From: Calditrichota bacterium
GTDB taxonomy: Bacteria; Electryoneota; RPQS01
Direction: 5' to 3'
Length of the DNA: 64,000 nucleotides
NCBI GenBank assembly: GCA_020637445.1
Contig: JACJVZ010000001.1
Location: forward strand, 930,001 to 994,000
The first letter of the stretch is position 1; each line of letters starts with the position of its first letter. Below the pieces are notes generated by a model. The model had not been told where the DNA came from. It made no database searches and saw only the letters and a list, made by a program, of their open reading frames with translations. Shown in pieces: positions 52,687-61,413 of the stretch. The translations under genes were made by a program, and so were the position numbers.

Positions 52687-53733
52687 ATGAAGAAGTGGAT
52701 GTTAGCGGTAAGCGTTGCCATAATCGGCGCAATCACGCTTCCGGTTCACGCCGCCAGTGTCAGCCAGGCGACGCTGCTCTTTTTGAAGATCGCTCCCGGA
52801 GCGCGTCCGGCCGGTATGGGTGAAACCTTTGTCGCAATCGCGGACGATGCCACGGCCACGTGGTGGAACCCGGCCGGCCTGGGCTTCCAGCATAAGAACG
52901 AAGTCACGATGATGTACTCGCGCTGGCTGCCGCAATTCAATCTGTCCGACCTTTATTATGCTTTCATCAGCGGCACCTACGAAGTGCCCGAATGGGGAAC
53001 ATTCGGAGCGAACATTGTCTTCCTGAATCTCGGTGAAACCGTGCGTACGGACGCCCAAGGCAATACTCTCGGCACGTTCTCTTCGTATGAAATGGCGGTT
53101 ACGGGTACGTATGGCGCACTCATTGATCAAAACACCTCGATGGGTGTTGCTTTGAAGCTGGCCTACAGTAACCTTTCGCCCGTAGGTGCCGGTGAAGAAC
53201 AAGGAAAAGGCGTTGCTACTGCAATCGCCGCCGACCTCGGCCTTCTGCACAAAGCTACGTTTATGCCCGGTCTGTCGCTGGGCGCGAACTTGTCCAACAT
53301 GGGTCCTAAGGTTTCCTATATCGATCGTGCTCAGGCTGATCCGCTGCCGACGACGTTGAAGTTCGGTATGGCATATAAGATTCTCGATCAAGAATACAAC
53401 AAACTTACGATTGCATCTGACATCGACAAAGAACTTGTGAAGCGTGATGAGTTCGGTCAGTCGGACGAGTTTTACGAAGCGTTGTTCTCCGCGTGGGGCG
53501 ACGGAGATTTGGTCAAGTCTTTGATTTGGCACCTTGGAGCCGAATATTGGTATTCGACTCTAGTGGGTCTTCGCGGCGGTTACTACAATGACCATCTGGG
53601 CCGCGTATTTCCGTACACCTTTGGCGTATCTCTGAAGTACAGCACTTACCGATTTGACTTCAGCTATTTGACCGCCGGCGAGAATCACCCGCTGACGGAC
53701 ACGATGCGCTACTCACTATCTGTGGATTTCTAA
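52687..53733 (+). CDS. porV: PorV-like outer-membrane shuttle protein
   Basis: 348 residues from ATG 52687 behind AGGAGA. A signal peptide (about residues 1-22, ending VHAA) precedes a FadL-like 14-strand barrel. The N-terminal KIAPGARPAGMGETFVAIAD followed by DATATWWNPAGLGF is the PorV/PorQ hallmark. PorV carries T9SS cargo from the translocon to the PorU sortase in the outer membrane. It ends on a phenylalanine (SLSVDF), as barrels do. It lies 33 bases after porU. Confidence 0.88.
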   Translation: MKKWMLAVSVAIIGAITLPVHAASVSQATLLFLKIAPGARPAGMGETFVAIADDATATWWNPAGLGFQHKNEVTMMYSRWLPQFNLSDLYYAFISGTYEVPEWGTFGANIVFLNLGETVRTDAQGNTLGTFSSYEMAVTGTYGALIDQNTSMGVALKLAYSNLSPVGAGEEQGKGVATAIAADLGLLHKATFMPGLSLGANLSNMGPKVSYIDRAQADPLPTTLKFGMAYKILDQEYNKLTIASDIDKELVKRDEFGQSDEFYEALFSAWGDGDLVKSLIWHLGAEYWYSTLVGLRGGYYNDHLGRVFPYTFGVSLKYSTYRFDFSYLTAGENHPLTDTMRYSLSVDF

Positions 53734-53758
53734 ACTGAGCCTTCGCATCTTCTTAGTC

Positions 53759-56656
53759 TTGGCATTCTCCCAAGCCATCGCTTGGGCCATGCCGTTTGCT
53801 CCCGTTTCGGAAGGGCGGGGCAGATCGTCGTCGCTTGATGAACCGTGGCCGGTGAATCAACCTATTCGCCTTTGCGCAATTCGAGTGGATTTTGTTCCGG
53901 ATGAAATGACGGGAACAACCGGCGACGGCACATTCGGATCGGGCTTCCCGGACACATTGATCATCGATCCTCTTCCGCACGACAAGCAATACTTCGAAGA
54001 CCACCTGTCGTTCTTGGACAACTATTTTTCCTATGCCTCCAAGAACAACGTGACCTTCAGCACAAAAGACGTCTATCCTGCGGGCGACAACACGGCCTAC
54101 AGACTGCCGTATCCGATGTGGCACTACAATTTCAATTCGGATACCGCGCTGCTGAACCGCCGCTTGGTCGAGTTGTTTGCGGAGGCGACAACCCTGGCCG
54201 CGCAAGACGTCGATTTCGGTCAATACGACGCCATTGTTATTTTCCACGCTGGCGTCGGCAAAGATTTTAATATTGGCCTCGACAACACACCGTTCGACAT
54301 TCCGTCCGCTTACATTTCTCAGACCGATATTCAGCGTTACGGCGTTGCGGTCCCCGCAAACGTCACGCGCGGAATTTTGCTCCCTGAGGGCCAAAATCAA
54401 GCTGAGACACTCGAGTTTGAAATCGAGCTGTCTCTGAATGGCGTGATGGTCAAGCTCTTTGGCAATTGGTTAGGAATGCCCGATCTCTTCAACACGGAAA
54501 CCGGTGCCAGTGGTATCGGTCGTTGGGGAATGATGGATCAAGGTTCCGGCAATGTCAACGCTATTGTCCCTGCTTTGCCGGACGCGTGGTCGCGCGTTTT
54601 CATGGGCTGGTCTGAAGCGCAAACGGTGATTCCGACCGGCACGGGGGATTCAGTCAGTGTCGCGCGCTTCGGTGTGGCAGGCGCTCCGGAAGTTCTGAAA
54701 ATTCCTGCACTGCGCGATGAGTATTATCTTATCGAGAACCGCGACGCCGACGCCGACTCAATTGGTTATGTAACGGTCTATGACCGCGACGACCGTCAGA
54801 TGCGGTTTTACGAGGACGGCAGTATCGGAATCGAAGAGAACTTCCGAGTGGCGGTTCGCGCTTCCCATTACGACTACGGAATTCCCGGCAGCGGAATCTT
54901 GATTTGGCACATTGTCGAAAATGTCATCGACGAAAACTACGCGACAAACCGCATCAATGCGGATCCCGACAATCGCGGCGTCGAATTGGTGGAAGCTGAC
55001 GGTTCGCGTGACATCGGCCGTGAATACGGTTTCGCTACGGTTGGTTCCGGCACGGAACTCGGCATACAAGAAGATTGCTGGTATCGTGACAACCGCGATC
55101 ACCGTGACGCCAACGGCGGTACGATATTCGTGCGCTTCAATGACAACACTCATCCTTCCGCCCGCCTGCGTGACCACAGCTTCACGGGTTTGGCGTTAAG
55201 CGACTTTACCGACGTGGGCCCGATCATGTCCTTGCGCGTCAGAAATTCCACGACGCTCGAGGGTTTTCCACTAACTTTATCGCCGCACGCACGCTGGTGC
55301 ACAGCCGATCTCGACGGAGACATGCGGCAGGAAATGTATTTCCAGTCGAACGACTCACTATTTAAGTTTGTGGACAGTATTCTCGTATTTAAGATGCGTG
55401 TGCCTGTGGACGCGCAATTGTCGCGAGGTCAGTTTCAGAATCTTATGGGGCCCGGCATACTGGTGTTTACGAATAACACGATTGGGTTGGTCCGCGAGAC
55501 AAATGGCGAATTGGATTCTCTGTTTAGAGAAATTCCACCGGAGCTGAATTACGTCTCCGGTCCGTACGTTTGCCAGGATTCACTCGGCAACGTTCGGATC
55601 GTCGTGCAAAGCATCATTGATGACCACTTGTACCTCATGTTGTACGACGAACAGCTTGAATTGAAAGACATGGTTACTGCTACGGCCGGCTTTGTTACAA
55701 ATGTTGATCCGCCTCCGACGCACCGTTTGTTCCTTTTGGATGATCGTAACTACGCCAGCGTGATATCGATAAACGATGAGCTCACGTTTGATTGGACAGT
55801 GGATCTTCAGCAAAACTCGACCCTGAGCAATTTCGCCATTGTCCATGAACCCGGACGCACGACCATTTACGACGATGCCTTCGGCTATTTTGATTCCGCT
55901 ACGGGCGAGATACTGTGCGCACCGCCGAGCTGTTTACCTCCGCAGGTTGATTGGGACGGAGACGGGCGCATAGATGGCGGCGGACCGGACGGCGCAGATT
56001 ACACACCGCGCGAGGACTTTACATTTATAAAGAGTGGCGTGAAGCATATTCACGACTTGAATTTTGACGGAATGCCGGATATCTTTCAGGTTCTTGAAGG
56101 CAAGGTAACAAACGGAGAAACTTCTGGCTGGCGAGTTTCCGGATACGATCACCAATCACGCATCTATTCCGGGTACCCGTTGGTTGTAGACGGATCGCCC
56201 GTGCTATTGCGGCTAAATTTTGACGAACGACGCTATCATATCTTGACCGAAGTACGCACGGACGAGTATGCACGCTTTTCTGTATCCCGTTTGCCCACCT
56301 TGGCTGATGGTACGCAAGAAGTGACTTACGAAGCTCCCGACAATGTTATCATCATAGGTGAGTCACGCCCGCAAGTCCACGACCGCGAAGATTTTGCCTA
56401 TGTCTGGCCGAATCCCTCGAGCGGCATTGCGAACATTCGCTTGACCTTGCCTTACGCTGCTGAGGCCGACGTAAACATCTTTGACTTGGCAGGAAGACGA
56501 ATCGCACAGCTCACTGGCCGTTCAAATGCCGCAGGGCCCTTCGAAATTCAGTGGAATACTCATTCAGTGCAAAGCGGCGTCTATATCGGCCGAGTCGAGG
56601 CACGCGGCGGAGGTCAAACCTCCAAGGCCGAACTTAAGATTGCGGTGGTGCGGTGA
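53759..56656 (+). CDS. M6-like secreted protein with destroyed zinc motif and T9SS-type tail
   Basis: 965 residues from TTG 53759, the first canonical start, but the signal peptide seems to begin earlier (see findings). The protein has the layout of M6 (immune inhibitor A-like) peptidases, including IRLCAIRVDFVPDEM, FLDNYFSYAS, YDAIVIFHAGVGKD and GIGRWGMMDQGSGN. Where the family has HExGHxLGxPDLYD it reads KLFGNWLGMPDLFN (Lys 232, Leu 233, Asn 236), so all HExxH residues are gone. An EF-hand/VCBS-like section (VDWDGDGRIDGGGPDG) and a sorting domain (YVWPNPSSGIANI, ADVNIFDLAGRRIAQL) follow. Probably a non-catalytic surface or binding protein. Confidence 0.82.
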   Translation: MAFSQAIAWAMPFAPVSEGRGRSSSLDEPWPVNQPIRLCAIRVDFVPDEMTGTTGDGTFGSGFPDTLIIDPLPHDKQYFEDHLSFLDNYFSYASKNNVTFSTKDVYPAGDNTAYRLPYPMWHYNFNSDTALLNRRLVELFAEATTLAAQDVDFGQYDAIVIFHAGVGKDFNIGLDNTPFDIPSAYISQTDIQRYGVAVPANVTRGILLPEGQNQAETLEFEIELSLNGVMVKLFGNWLGMPDLFNTETGASGIGRWGMMDQGSGNVNAIVPALPDAWSRVFMGWSEAQTVIPTGTGDSVSVARFGVAGAPEVLKIPALRDEYYLIENRDADADSIGYVTVYDRDDRQMRFYEDGSIGIEENFRVAVRASHYDYGIPGSGILIWHIVENVIDENYATNRINADPDNRGVELVEADGSRDIGREYGFATVGSGTELGIQEDCWYRDNRDHRDANGGTIFVRFNDNTHPSARLRDHSFTGLALSDFTDVGPIMSLRVRNSTTLEGFPLTLSPHARWCTADLDGDMRQEMYFQSNDSLFKFVDSILVFKMRVPVDAQLSRGQFQNLMGPGILVFTNNTIGLVRETNGELDSLFREIPPELNYVSGPYVCQDSLGNVRIVVQSIIDDHLYLMLYDEQLELKDMVTATAGFVTNVDPPPTHRLFLLDDRNYASVISINDELTFDWTVDLQQNSTLSNFAIVHEPGRTTIYDDAFGYFDSATGEILCAPPSCLPPQVDWDGDGRIDGGGPDGADYTPREDFTFIKSGVKHIHDLNFDGMPDIFQVLEGKVTNGETSGWRVSGYDHQSRIYSGYPLVVDGSPVLLRLNFDERRYHILTEVRTDEYARFSVSRLPTLADGTQEVTYEAPDNVIIIGESRPQVHDREDFAYVWPNPSSGIANIRLTLPYAAEADVNIFDLAGRRIAQLTGRSNAAGPFEIQWNTHSVQSGVYIGRVEARGGGQTSKAELKIAVVR

Positions 56657-59600
56657 TGCTAAGAACACTCCTGCTCCTGCTTTCACTGTCGGCCGTATCT
56701 TTCGCCCAGCTTGTTGAGTTTAATCGTCCCAATCTGAAATGGGAAACCTTTGAAACCGAAAACTTCGTCATCTTATATACCGAAGGTCTCGATGAAGTCG
56801 CCTATCTCGCCGCGGACATCGCCGAAGAAGTCCATGACCCGCTGTGCGAAATCTACGATTACTATCCCGATACGAAAGTCTCATTGATCTTTTCCGACGA
56901 AGACGATATCGCAAACGCGGGATCGTATTTCCAGTCGAACAAAATAAAGTTCTACGCGACGTCAATGGCTTGGGATTTCCGCGGCACGCACAACTGGCTG
57001 CGTAATGTCATCACGCACGAATATACCCACATGATCCAATTGGGATCGGCGCGTAAATGGCGGCGCAATATCCCCGCGTTTTACGTGCAAGCGCTTGGTT
57101 ACGAACCGGAACGCCGCCCTGATGTCCTTTATGGCTATCCGAATGCTTTGATAAGTTGGCCGCTCCCGTCGGTGACGATTCCCGCGTGGTTCGCGGAAGG
57201 TACGGCTCAGTATCAGTTTAACGGAAGCGGCTACGATTTTTGGGACAGTCATCGCGACATGCTCTTGCGGCAAGCGACCTTATCAAATCGATTGCTGACT
57301 TTCGAGGACATGGGATTTTTCGGCAAAACAAGTCTCGAATCCGAAGGCGTCTACAATCAAGGCTATGCGTTGACGAAATACATAGCGGACCACACCGGCG
57401 GTGCCGAAACTCTTGGCAAAATTTCACGCAAGATGTCGAGTCCGCTTCCAGTGACTCTCAACGACGCCATCGGCTCCGTAACAGGTAAGCCGGGCATTGA
57501 ATGGTACAGGGAGTGGAAGTCTGAATTGGAACTCAAGTATGGAGCGGTGAAAGCCAATCTCGATCCGTATTTTTCGAAAGCGGATACGCTCGAGAAAAAA
57601 GGATTCGTCGGTGCCTACCCGAGATTCTCGCATGACGGCTCTAAGTTGCTTTTCATATCAAACTCCGGCCGTGACTATTTTGGCCAATCCTCGCTCTACG
57701 AGTATGATGTCGCCAAAGACTCAATAGTTCTTCTTGCACCCGGTGTCCAAGGGACGGCCACTTGGCTTCCTGATGACCGTGGTGTGATTTTCGTGCGTCG
57801 CTCGACTGCCAACAAGGAAGGCGCGTTGATGCACGACCTGTACTACTACGATTTCGCGAAGAAAAGGGAATGGCGGCTTAGCGCAGGATTGCGCGCCGAA
57901 TCCGCCGACGTCAGCCCCGACGGTAAACTCTTGCTCTTTACGATCAACAAGGCCGGCCAAAGAGAAATTGCGATTGCGCCGATACCTGATCTAAGCCGCA
58001 AACCAAAACGACTCCTGACCGAAGATGACGTGATCTTACGTTTCCCGTCACTACCTCATGAGCAATACTACATCCCCCGCTGGTCGCCGGACGGAAAACA
58101 GATAGCCGTCGCGCACCACCTTCGCGAGGGCCGCAGCATTCGGGTCTACGATTTCGACTCGGCGCAAAACACGTTGACACTTGCTCACGAGTACGAAGGT
58201 AAGGGAGCGGAGCTGCGTGACCCATCATGGAGCGCGGACGGAAAGAGTCTGTATGTTTCCTACGACGAATCAGGAATCGCAAATATTTACCGTCTCGACT
58301 TGGAAAGCGAAAATCTCGAACGGTTAACAGTCGTGTTGGGTGGCGCGCTCTACCCGGACATGAATCAGAACAAGCTCGCTTACTCCGAATTCTGTCAAGA
58401 CGGATTTCGAATTTGCGTGCTGGATTCCGTGATTCCGGTCAGAGTGCCTCGCAGTTCTTTGGATGAACTTGGACTCGATTACCTTGAACGTGTTCCTCAT
58501 AAGGACGTCGCACTTCGCGGCACTCCGCGTGAAGCGGCTCCCTACACGCCGCGATTCGAAAGTCTTTACTGGTTTCCGCGCATAGCATTCGATTATAACA
58601 CATTCAAGCCGGGAACCTATCTAGTCTTGAATGACGTCTTGGATAAAATGACATTCATTGGCGGCGCAGCAGTAAACCAAAAACGCGAATATGATCTCTA
58701 TGGACTCGTCGAATACAAACAGTTTTATCCGACGATTTTCGCCGAGTATTTCAACATTCAGAGGCGATTGACTTCTTATTTTGCCGACTCCAGCCGCATC
58801 GTCGGCGAAGACGATCTGGGCGGAGTGCTGACGCCTGTTTACGATCAGTACCGTATTCGCTATCGCTACAACTTGAACGAGATAAGCGTTGGGCTGGGAA
58901 TCCCGATTGTTGGTGCGTCAAATATCAAAACGCGCGCAACCTACGACCAATATGTCGCGCACAACAGATTCGACGACGAAACCAGCGTGAGCCTTTCTTA
59001 CTTCAGAGGCTGGTCGTGGAAGACAGGCTATTACACAGACGCCAGAAAGCCCGGATTGTTGACGGAGATAAGTCCCTCGAGCGGTTATCGCGGCTATTTT
59101 GAGTACACCCGCGCCAATCATGATTTCATCAAGGATATCGAGATCGGCGGTGACGCGGTTGGTTTGAAGGAAATCTATGATCCGAACAACTACAATTTGT
59201 TTGATCTTGGGTTCGAAAAGTACTTACGTTCGCCAATCAAGGATCATTCGGCGGAACTGCGGTTTCACGGTGGCTTGATCACCGAAGCCGTTGATCCGTT
59301 CTTCTATCAATACGCGGGCGGCTTGCCGGGAATGCGCGGCTACTCATTCTACAGCTTGGGCGGCACTCGCACGGCGGTTGGAACTTTGACCTACCGATTC
59401 CCACTTGTCAAACGCGCCGCGCTCGGACTTTGGCCGTTTTCTGTCAATAGACTCTATGCCAATGTGTTTGCTGATGTGGGCGACGCGTGGGTTGGTGACT
59501 ACAAGGATCGCGATGTCAAGAAAGATGTCGGCGCGGGACTGCGCATGCAATTGCATTCGTTCTATTCCTACCCGACAGCCATTTCTTTTGACGTAGCCTA

Positions 59601-59760
59601 CGGCTTGGATAAGTTTGACGTCGTCGAGGACGACGTTACCACAACATACGGTAAGGAACTTCGCTACTACCTGACCGTATTGTTTGATTTCTATACTCCG
59701 ATCATTCCGCCTGCTCGTCATCCGTCGAGCTGTGGATGTTCGCATTGTTCTCACAATTAA
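56656..59760 (+). CDS. HExxH metallopeptidase-like, beta-propeller, outer-membrane barrel fusion
   Basis: 1034 residues from ATG 56656 with a signal peptide ending near residue 18 (VSFAQ). The N-terminal part (about 20-290) has a gluzincin-like zinc site: His 121, Glu 122 and His 125 in ITHEYTHMIQLG, and Glu 181 in WFAEGTAQY. A TolB/WD40-like propeller follows (about 310-590: PRFSHDGSKLLFISNSGRDY, PRWSPDGKQIAVAHH). The C-terminal third (about 630-1034) is a BamA/surface-antigen-like barrel (YAGGLPGMRGYSFYSLGGTR). It ends with a short Cys/His-rich tail. It probably sits in the outer membrane with the peptidase and propeller in the periplasm. Substrate unknown. Confidence 0.8.
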   Translation: MLRTLLLLLSLSAVSFAQLVEFNRPNLKWETFETENFVILYTEGLDEVAYLAADIAEEVHDPLCEIYDYYPDTKVSLIFSDEDDIANAGSYFQSNKIKFYATSMAWDFRGTHNWLRNVITHEYTHMIQLGSARKWRRNIPAFYVQALGYEPERRPDVLYGYPNALISWPLPSVTIPAWFAEGTAQYQFNGSGYDFWDSHRDMLLRQATLSNRLLTFEDMGFFGKTSLESEGVYNQGYALTKYIADHTGGAETLGKISRKMSSPLPVTLNDAIGSVTGKPGIEWYREWKSELELKYGAVKANLDPYFSKADTLEKKGFVGAYPRFSHDGSKLLFISNSGRDYFGQSSLYEYDVAKDSIVLLAPGVQGTATWLPDDRGVIFVRRSTANKEGALMHDLYYYDFAKKREWRLSAGLRAESADVSPDGKLLLFTINKAGQREIAIAPIPDLSRKPKRLLTEDDVILRFPSLPHEQYYIPRWSPDGKQIAVAHHLREGRSIRVYDFDSAQNTLTLAHEYEGKGAELRDPSWSADGKSLYVSYDESGIANIYRLDLESENLERLTVVLGGALYPDMNQNKLAYSEFCQDGFRICVLDSVIPVRVPRSSLDELGLDYLERVPHKDVALRGTPREAAPYTPRFESLYWFPRIAFDYNTFKPGTYLVLNDVLDKMTFIGGAAVNQKREYDLYGLVEYKQFYPTIFAEYFNIQRRLTSYFADSSRIVGEDDLGGVLTPVYDQYRIRYRYNLNEISVGLGIPIVGASNIKTRATYDQYVAHNRFDDETSVSLSYFRGWSWKTGYYTDARKPGLLTEISPSSGYRGYFEYTRANHDFIKDIEIGGDAVGLKEIYDPNNYNLFDLGFEKYLRSPIKDHSAELRFHGGLITEAVDPFFYQYAGGLPGMRGYSFYSLGGTRTAVGTLTYRFPLVKRAALGLWPFSVNRLYANVFADVGDAWVGDYKDRDVKKDVGAGLRMQLHSFYSYPTAISFDVAYGLDKFDVVEDDVTTTYGKELRYYLTVLFDFYTPIIPPARHPSSCGCSHCSHN

Positions 59761-59787
59761 TAACATTCAACATATTTGGAGATTGCC

Positions 59788-60759
59788 ATGCGCTCTTCGA
59801 AACTGAATCGAATTCTAATCCTGCTGATTTGTCTCGGTCTTGTACCGGCATTCGCATCGGCCGAAGGTCTCTCGCTTTCGCCTCATCGCGCGCAATTTTC
59901 CGCGCCGAGCTTTGATCAGGCATCTGCCGACGAAACAACGACGTCTCCTCAGCTTACCGGAAAGAAGAACATCGGACGCGCTGCGATGTTCAGCTTGGTT
60001 ATTCCCGGAACGGGACAATTGTATACCGGTTCTTGGCTGCGCGCGATTCCGTGGTTCGCAGTTGAAGTCGCCGGCTGGGCTTTGTTTTCGCAGTACAATT
60101 CGCAGGGCAACGATAAGACCACCGAGTTCGAACACTATGCGGGCCCGTGGCAAAACAATGATCCGAATGCCGGAAATTTTAACATGGATGCTTACTTAAT
60201 GCGCGAGTATCAAGTGGCCGTTAATGACGCATGGTCGCCGGACCCGTACACCGGTGAATACGGCGACTGGCGTGACTTGAAGTGGACGGACAGAAATCCT
60301 CACCTTCCCGCGCCTTATACCCACGACATTCTGACGGGTGACCGTCAACAATATTACGAAATGATTGGCAAGTACTACGATCAATTCGGCTACGGATGGA
60401 ATGATACTTATGAAGCCGGAGCAGTCGTTCCAGGCGGCGGCGAGTTTATTTGGGGACCGAGCGGCGATGAGATTGCGACTTGGTTCTTTGACGGCTCAAG
60501 TTCCATGTTTTTCACGTACCGCGACATGCGCGGCGATGCTAACAAGCTGCTTGAAAAGGGCAATACGATGATGGAGCTTGTTCTCGTCAACCACGTTTTG
60601 TCCGCCCTCGATGCTGCATTTGCGGCCCGCCGCGTGAACCGCAAGGCTGAGTCGGCCGCACTCGGCTCTATGGACCTGCGTTACGACATTCGTCACACGA
60701 TTGAAGGTGATGACGTGCGCTCACTGACTCTCAGCGTTCCGCTTCCGGGACTTAAATAG
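59788..60759 (+). CDS. secreted or membrane protein of DUF5683-like family, copy 1
   Basis: 323 residues from ATG 59788, chosen over TTG 59776 because GGAG lies six bases before it and the signal peptide (ILILLICLGLVPAFASA) starts cleanly. After the signal, KKNIGRAAMFSLVIPGTGQL is followed by YTGSW, a small hydrophobic 'PG-GQ-Y' motif shared with DUF5683-type proteins, and by a second membrane-like segment. The central region is Asp/Tyr/Trp-rich, and the end has a helix and a short beta tail (SLTLSVPLPGLK). Function unknown. The next gene encodes a shorter relative three bases on. Confidence 0.7.
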   Translation: MRSSKLNRILILLICLGLVPAFASAEGLSLSPHRAQFSAPSFDQASADETTTSPQLTGKKNIGRAAMFSLVIPGTGQLYTGSWLRAIPWFAVEVAGWALFSQYNSQGNDKTTEFEHYAGPWQNNDPNAGNFNMDAYLMREYQVAVNDAWSPDPYTGEYGDWRDLKWTDRNPHLPAPYTHDILTGDRQQYYEMIGKYYDQFGYGWNDTYEAGAVVPGGGEFIWGPSGDEIATWFFDGSSSMFFTYRDMRGDANKLLEKGNTMMELVLVNHVLSALDAAFAARRVNRKAESAALGSMDLRYDIRHTIEGDDVRSLTLSVPLPGLK

Positions 60760-60762
60760 AAA

Positions 60763-61404
60763 ATGATCTTGCAAAAACGGTCGATTCTCCTTCTTGCGTT
60801 CGCCGCGCTCTTCCTTCTTCCTCCGGTTTCATATTCTGCGGAGAAGAAAGGGCAAGCTGCGTTCCTTAAGTCGCTTGTTATTCCTGGCTGGGGACAATAC
60901 GAGAACGGCCGACCGACTCATGCGCTGGCATTCTTTAGTGCTGATCTTTTGTTTCTCGGCGCCGCCTTATCGCTGAATCACAACGGCCGACAATTGCGGG
61001 ACAGTTATGAAGCCTTTGCCGCAACACATGCCGGTGTAATAGGGTCACACGGAAAAGACTTCTACGTCGACGTGGCCAATTGGATGAATGTGTACGACTT
61101 CAACGATCAAAGAATGTCTGAACGAAATTTCGGTGCGCTGTACGACACGTACTCCGAGTACTGGTCATGGGACAGCGACGCCGATCGAGCCCGCATGGAC
61201 CAAATGCGGGTAGATTCCGACCGTTCATATAATCGAGTCGTTTTCGCGGTTGCCCTGATGGGTGTCAACCATATCGTGAGCGCGTTTCATGCCGCAAGGC
61301 TGCAAACTCAAATGTCGGGAAAACTCGGCGAGAATTCAGGATGGAACGTAACCCCTCAAAGAGTGCGCGGAGGCGGAAAGGTCAACTTCTCTCTCTGGTG
61401 GTAG
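60763..61404 (+). CDS. secreted or membrane protein of DUF5683-like family, copy 2
   Basis: 213 residues from ATG 60763. A signal peptide (SILLLAFAALFLLPPVSYSA) is followed by KSLVIPGWGQYENGRPTHAL, matching the motif of the previous gene, and by a membrane-like segment. The shared late segment (ALMGVNHIVSAFHAARL here, LVNHVLSALDAAFAARRV in copy 1) shows that the two arose by duplication and divergence. Function unknown; probably part of the envelope set led by porU. Confidence 0.7.
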   Translation: MILQKRSILLLAFAALFLLPPVSYSAEKKGQAAFLKSLVIPGWGQYENGRPTHALAFFSADLLFLGAALSLNHNGRQLRDSYEAFAATHAGVIGSHGKDFYVDVANWMNVYDFNDQRMSERNFGALYDTYSEYWSWDSDADRARMDQMRVDSDRSYNRVVFAVALMGVNHIVSAFHAARLQTQMSGKLGENSGWNVTPQRVRGGGKVNFSLWW

Positions 61405-61413
61405 CTGCCTGAA

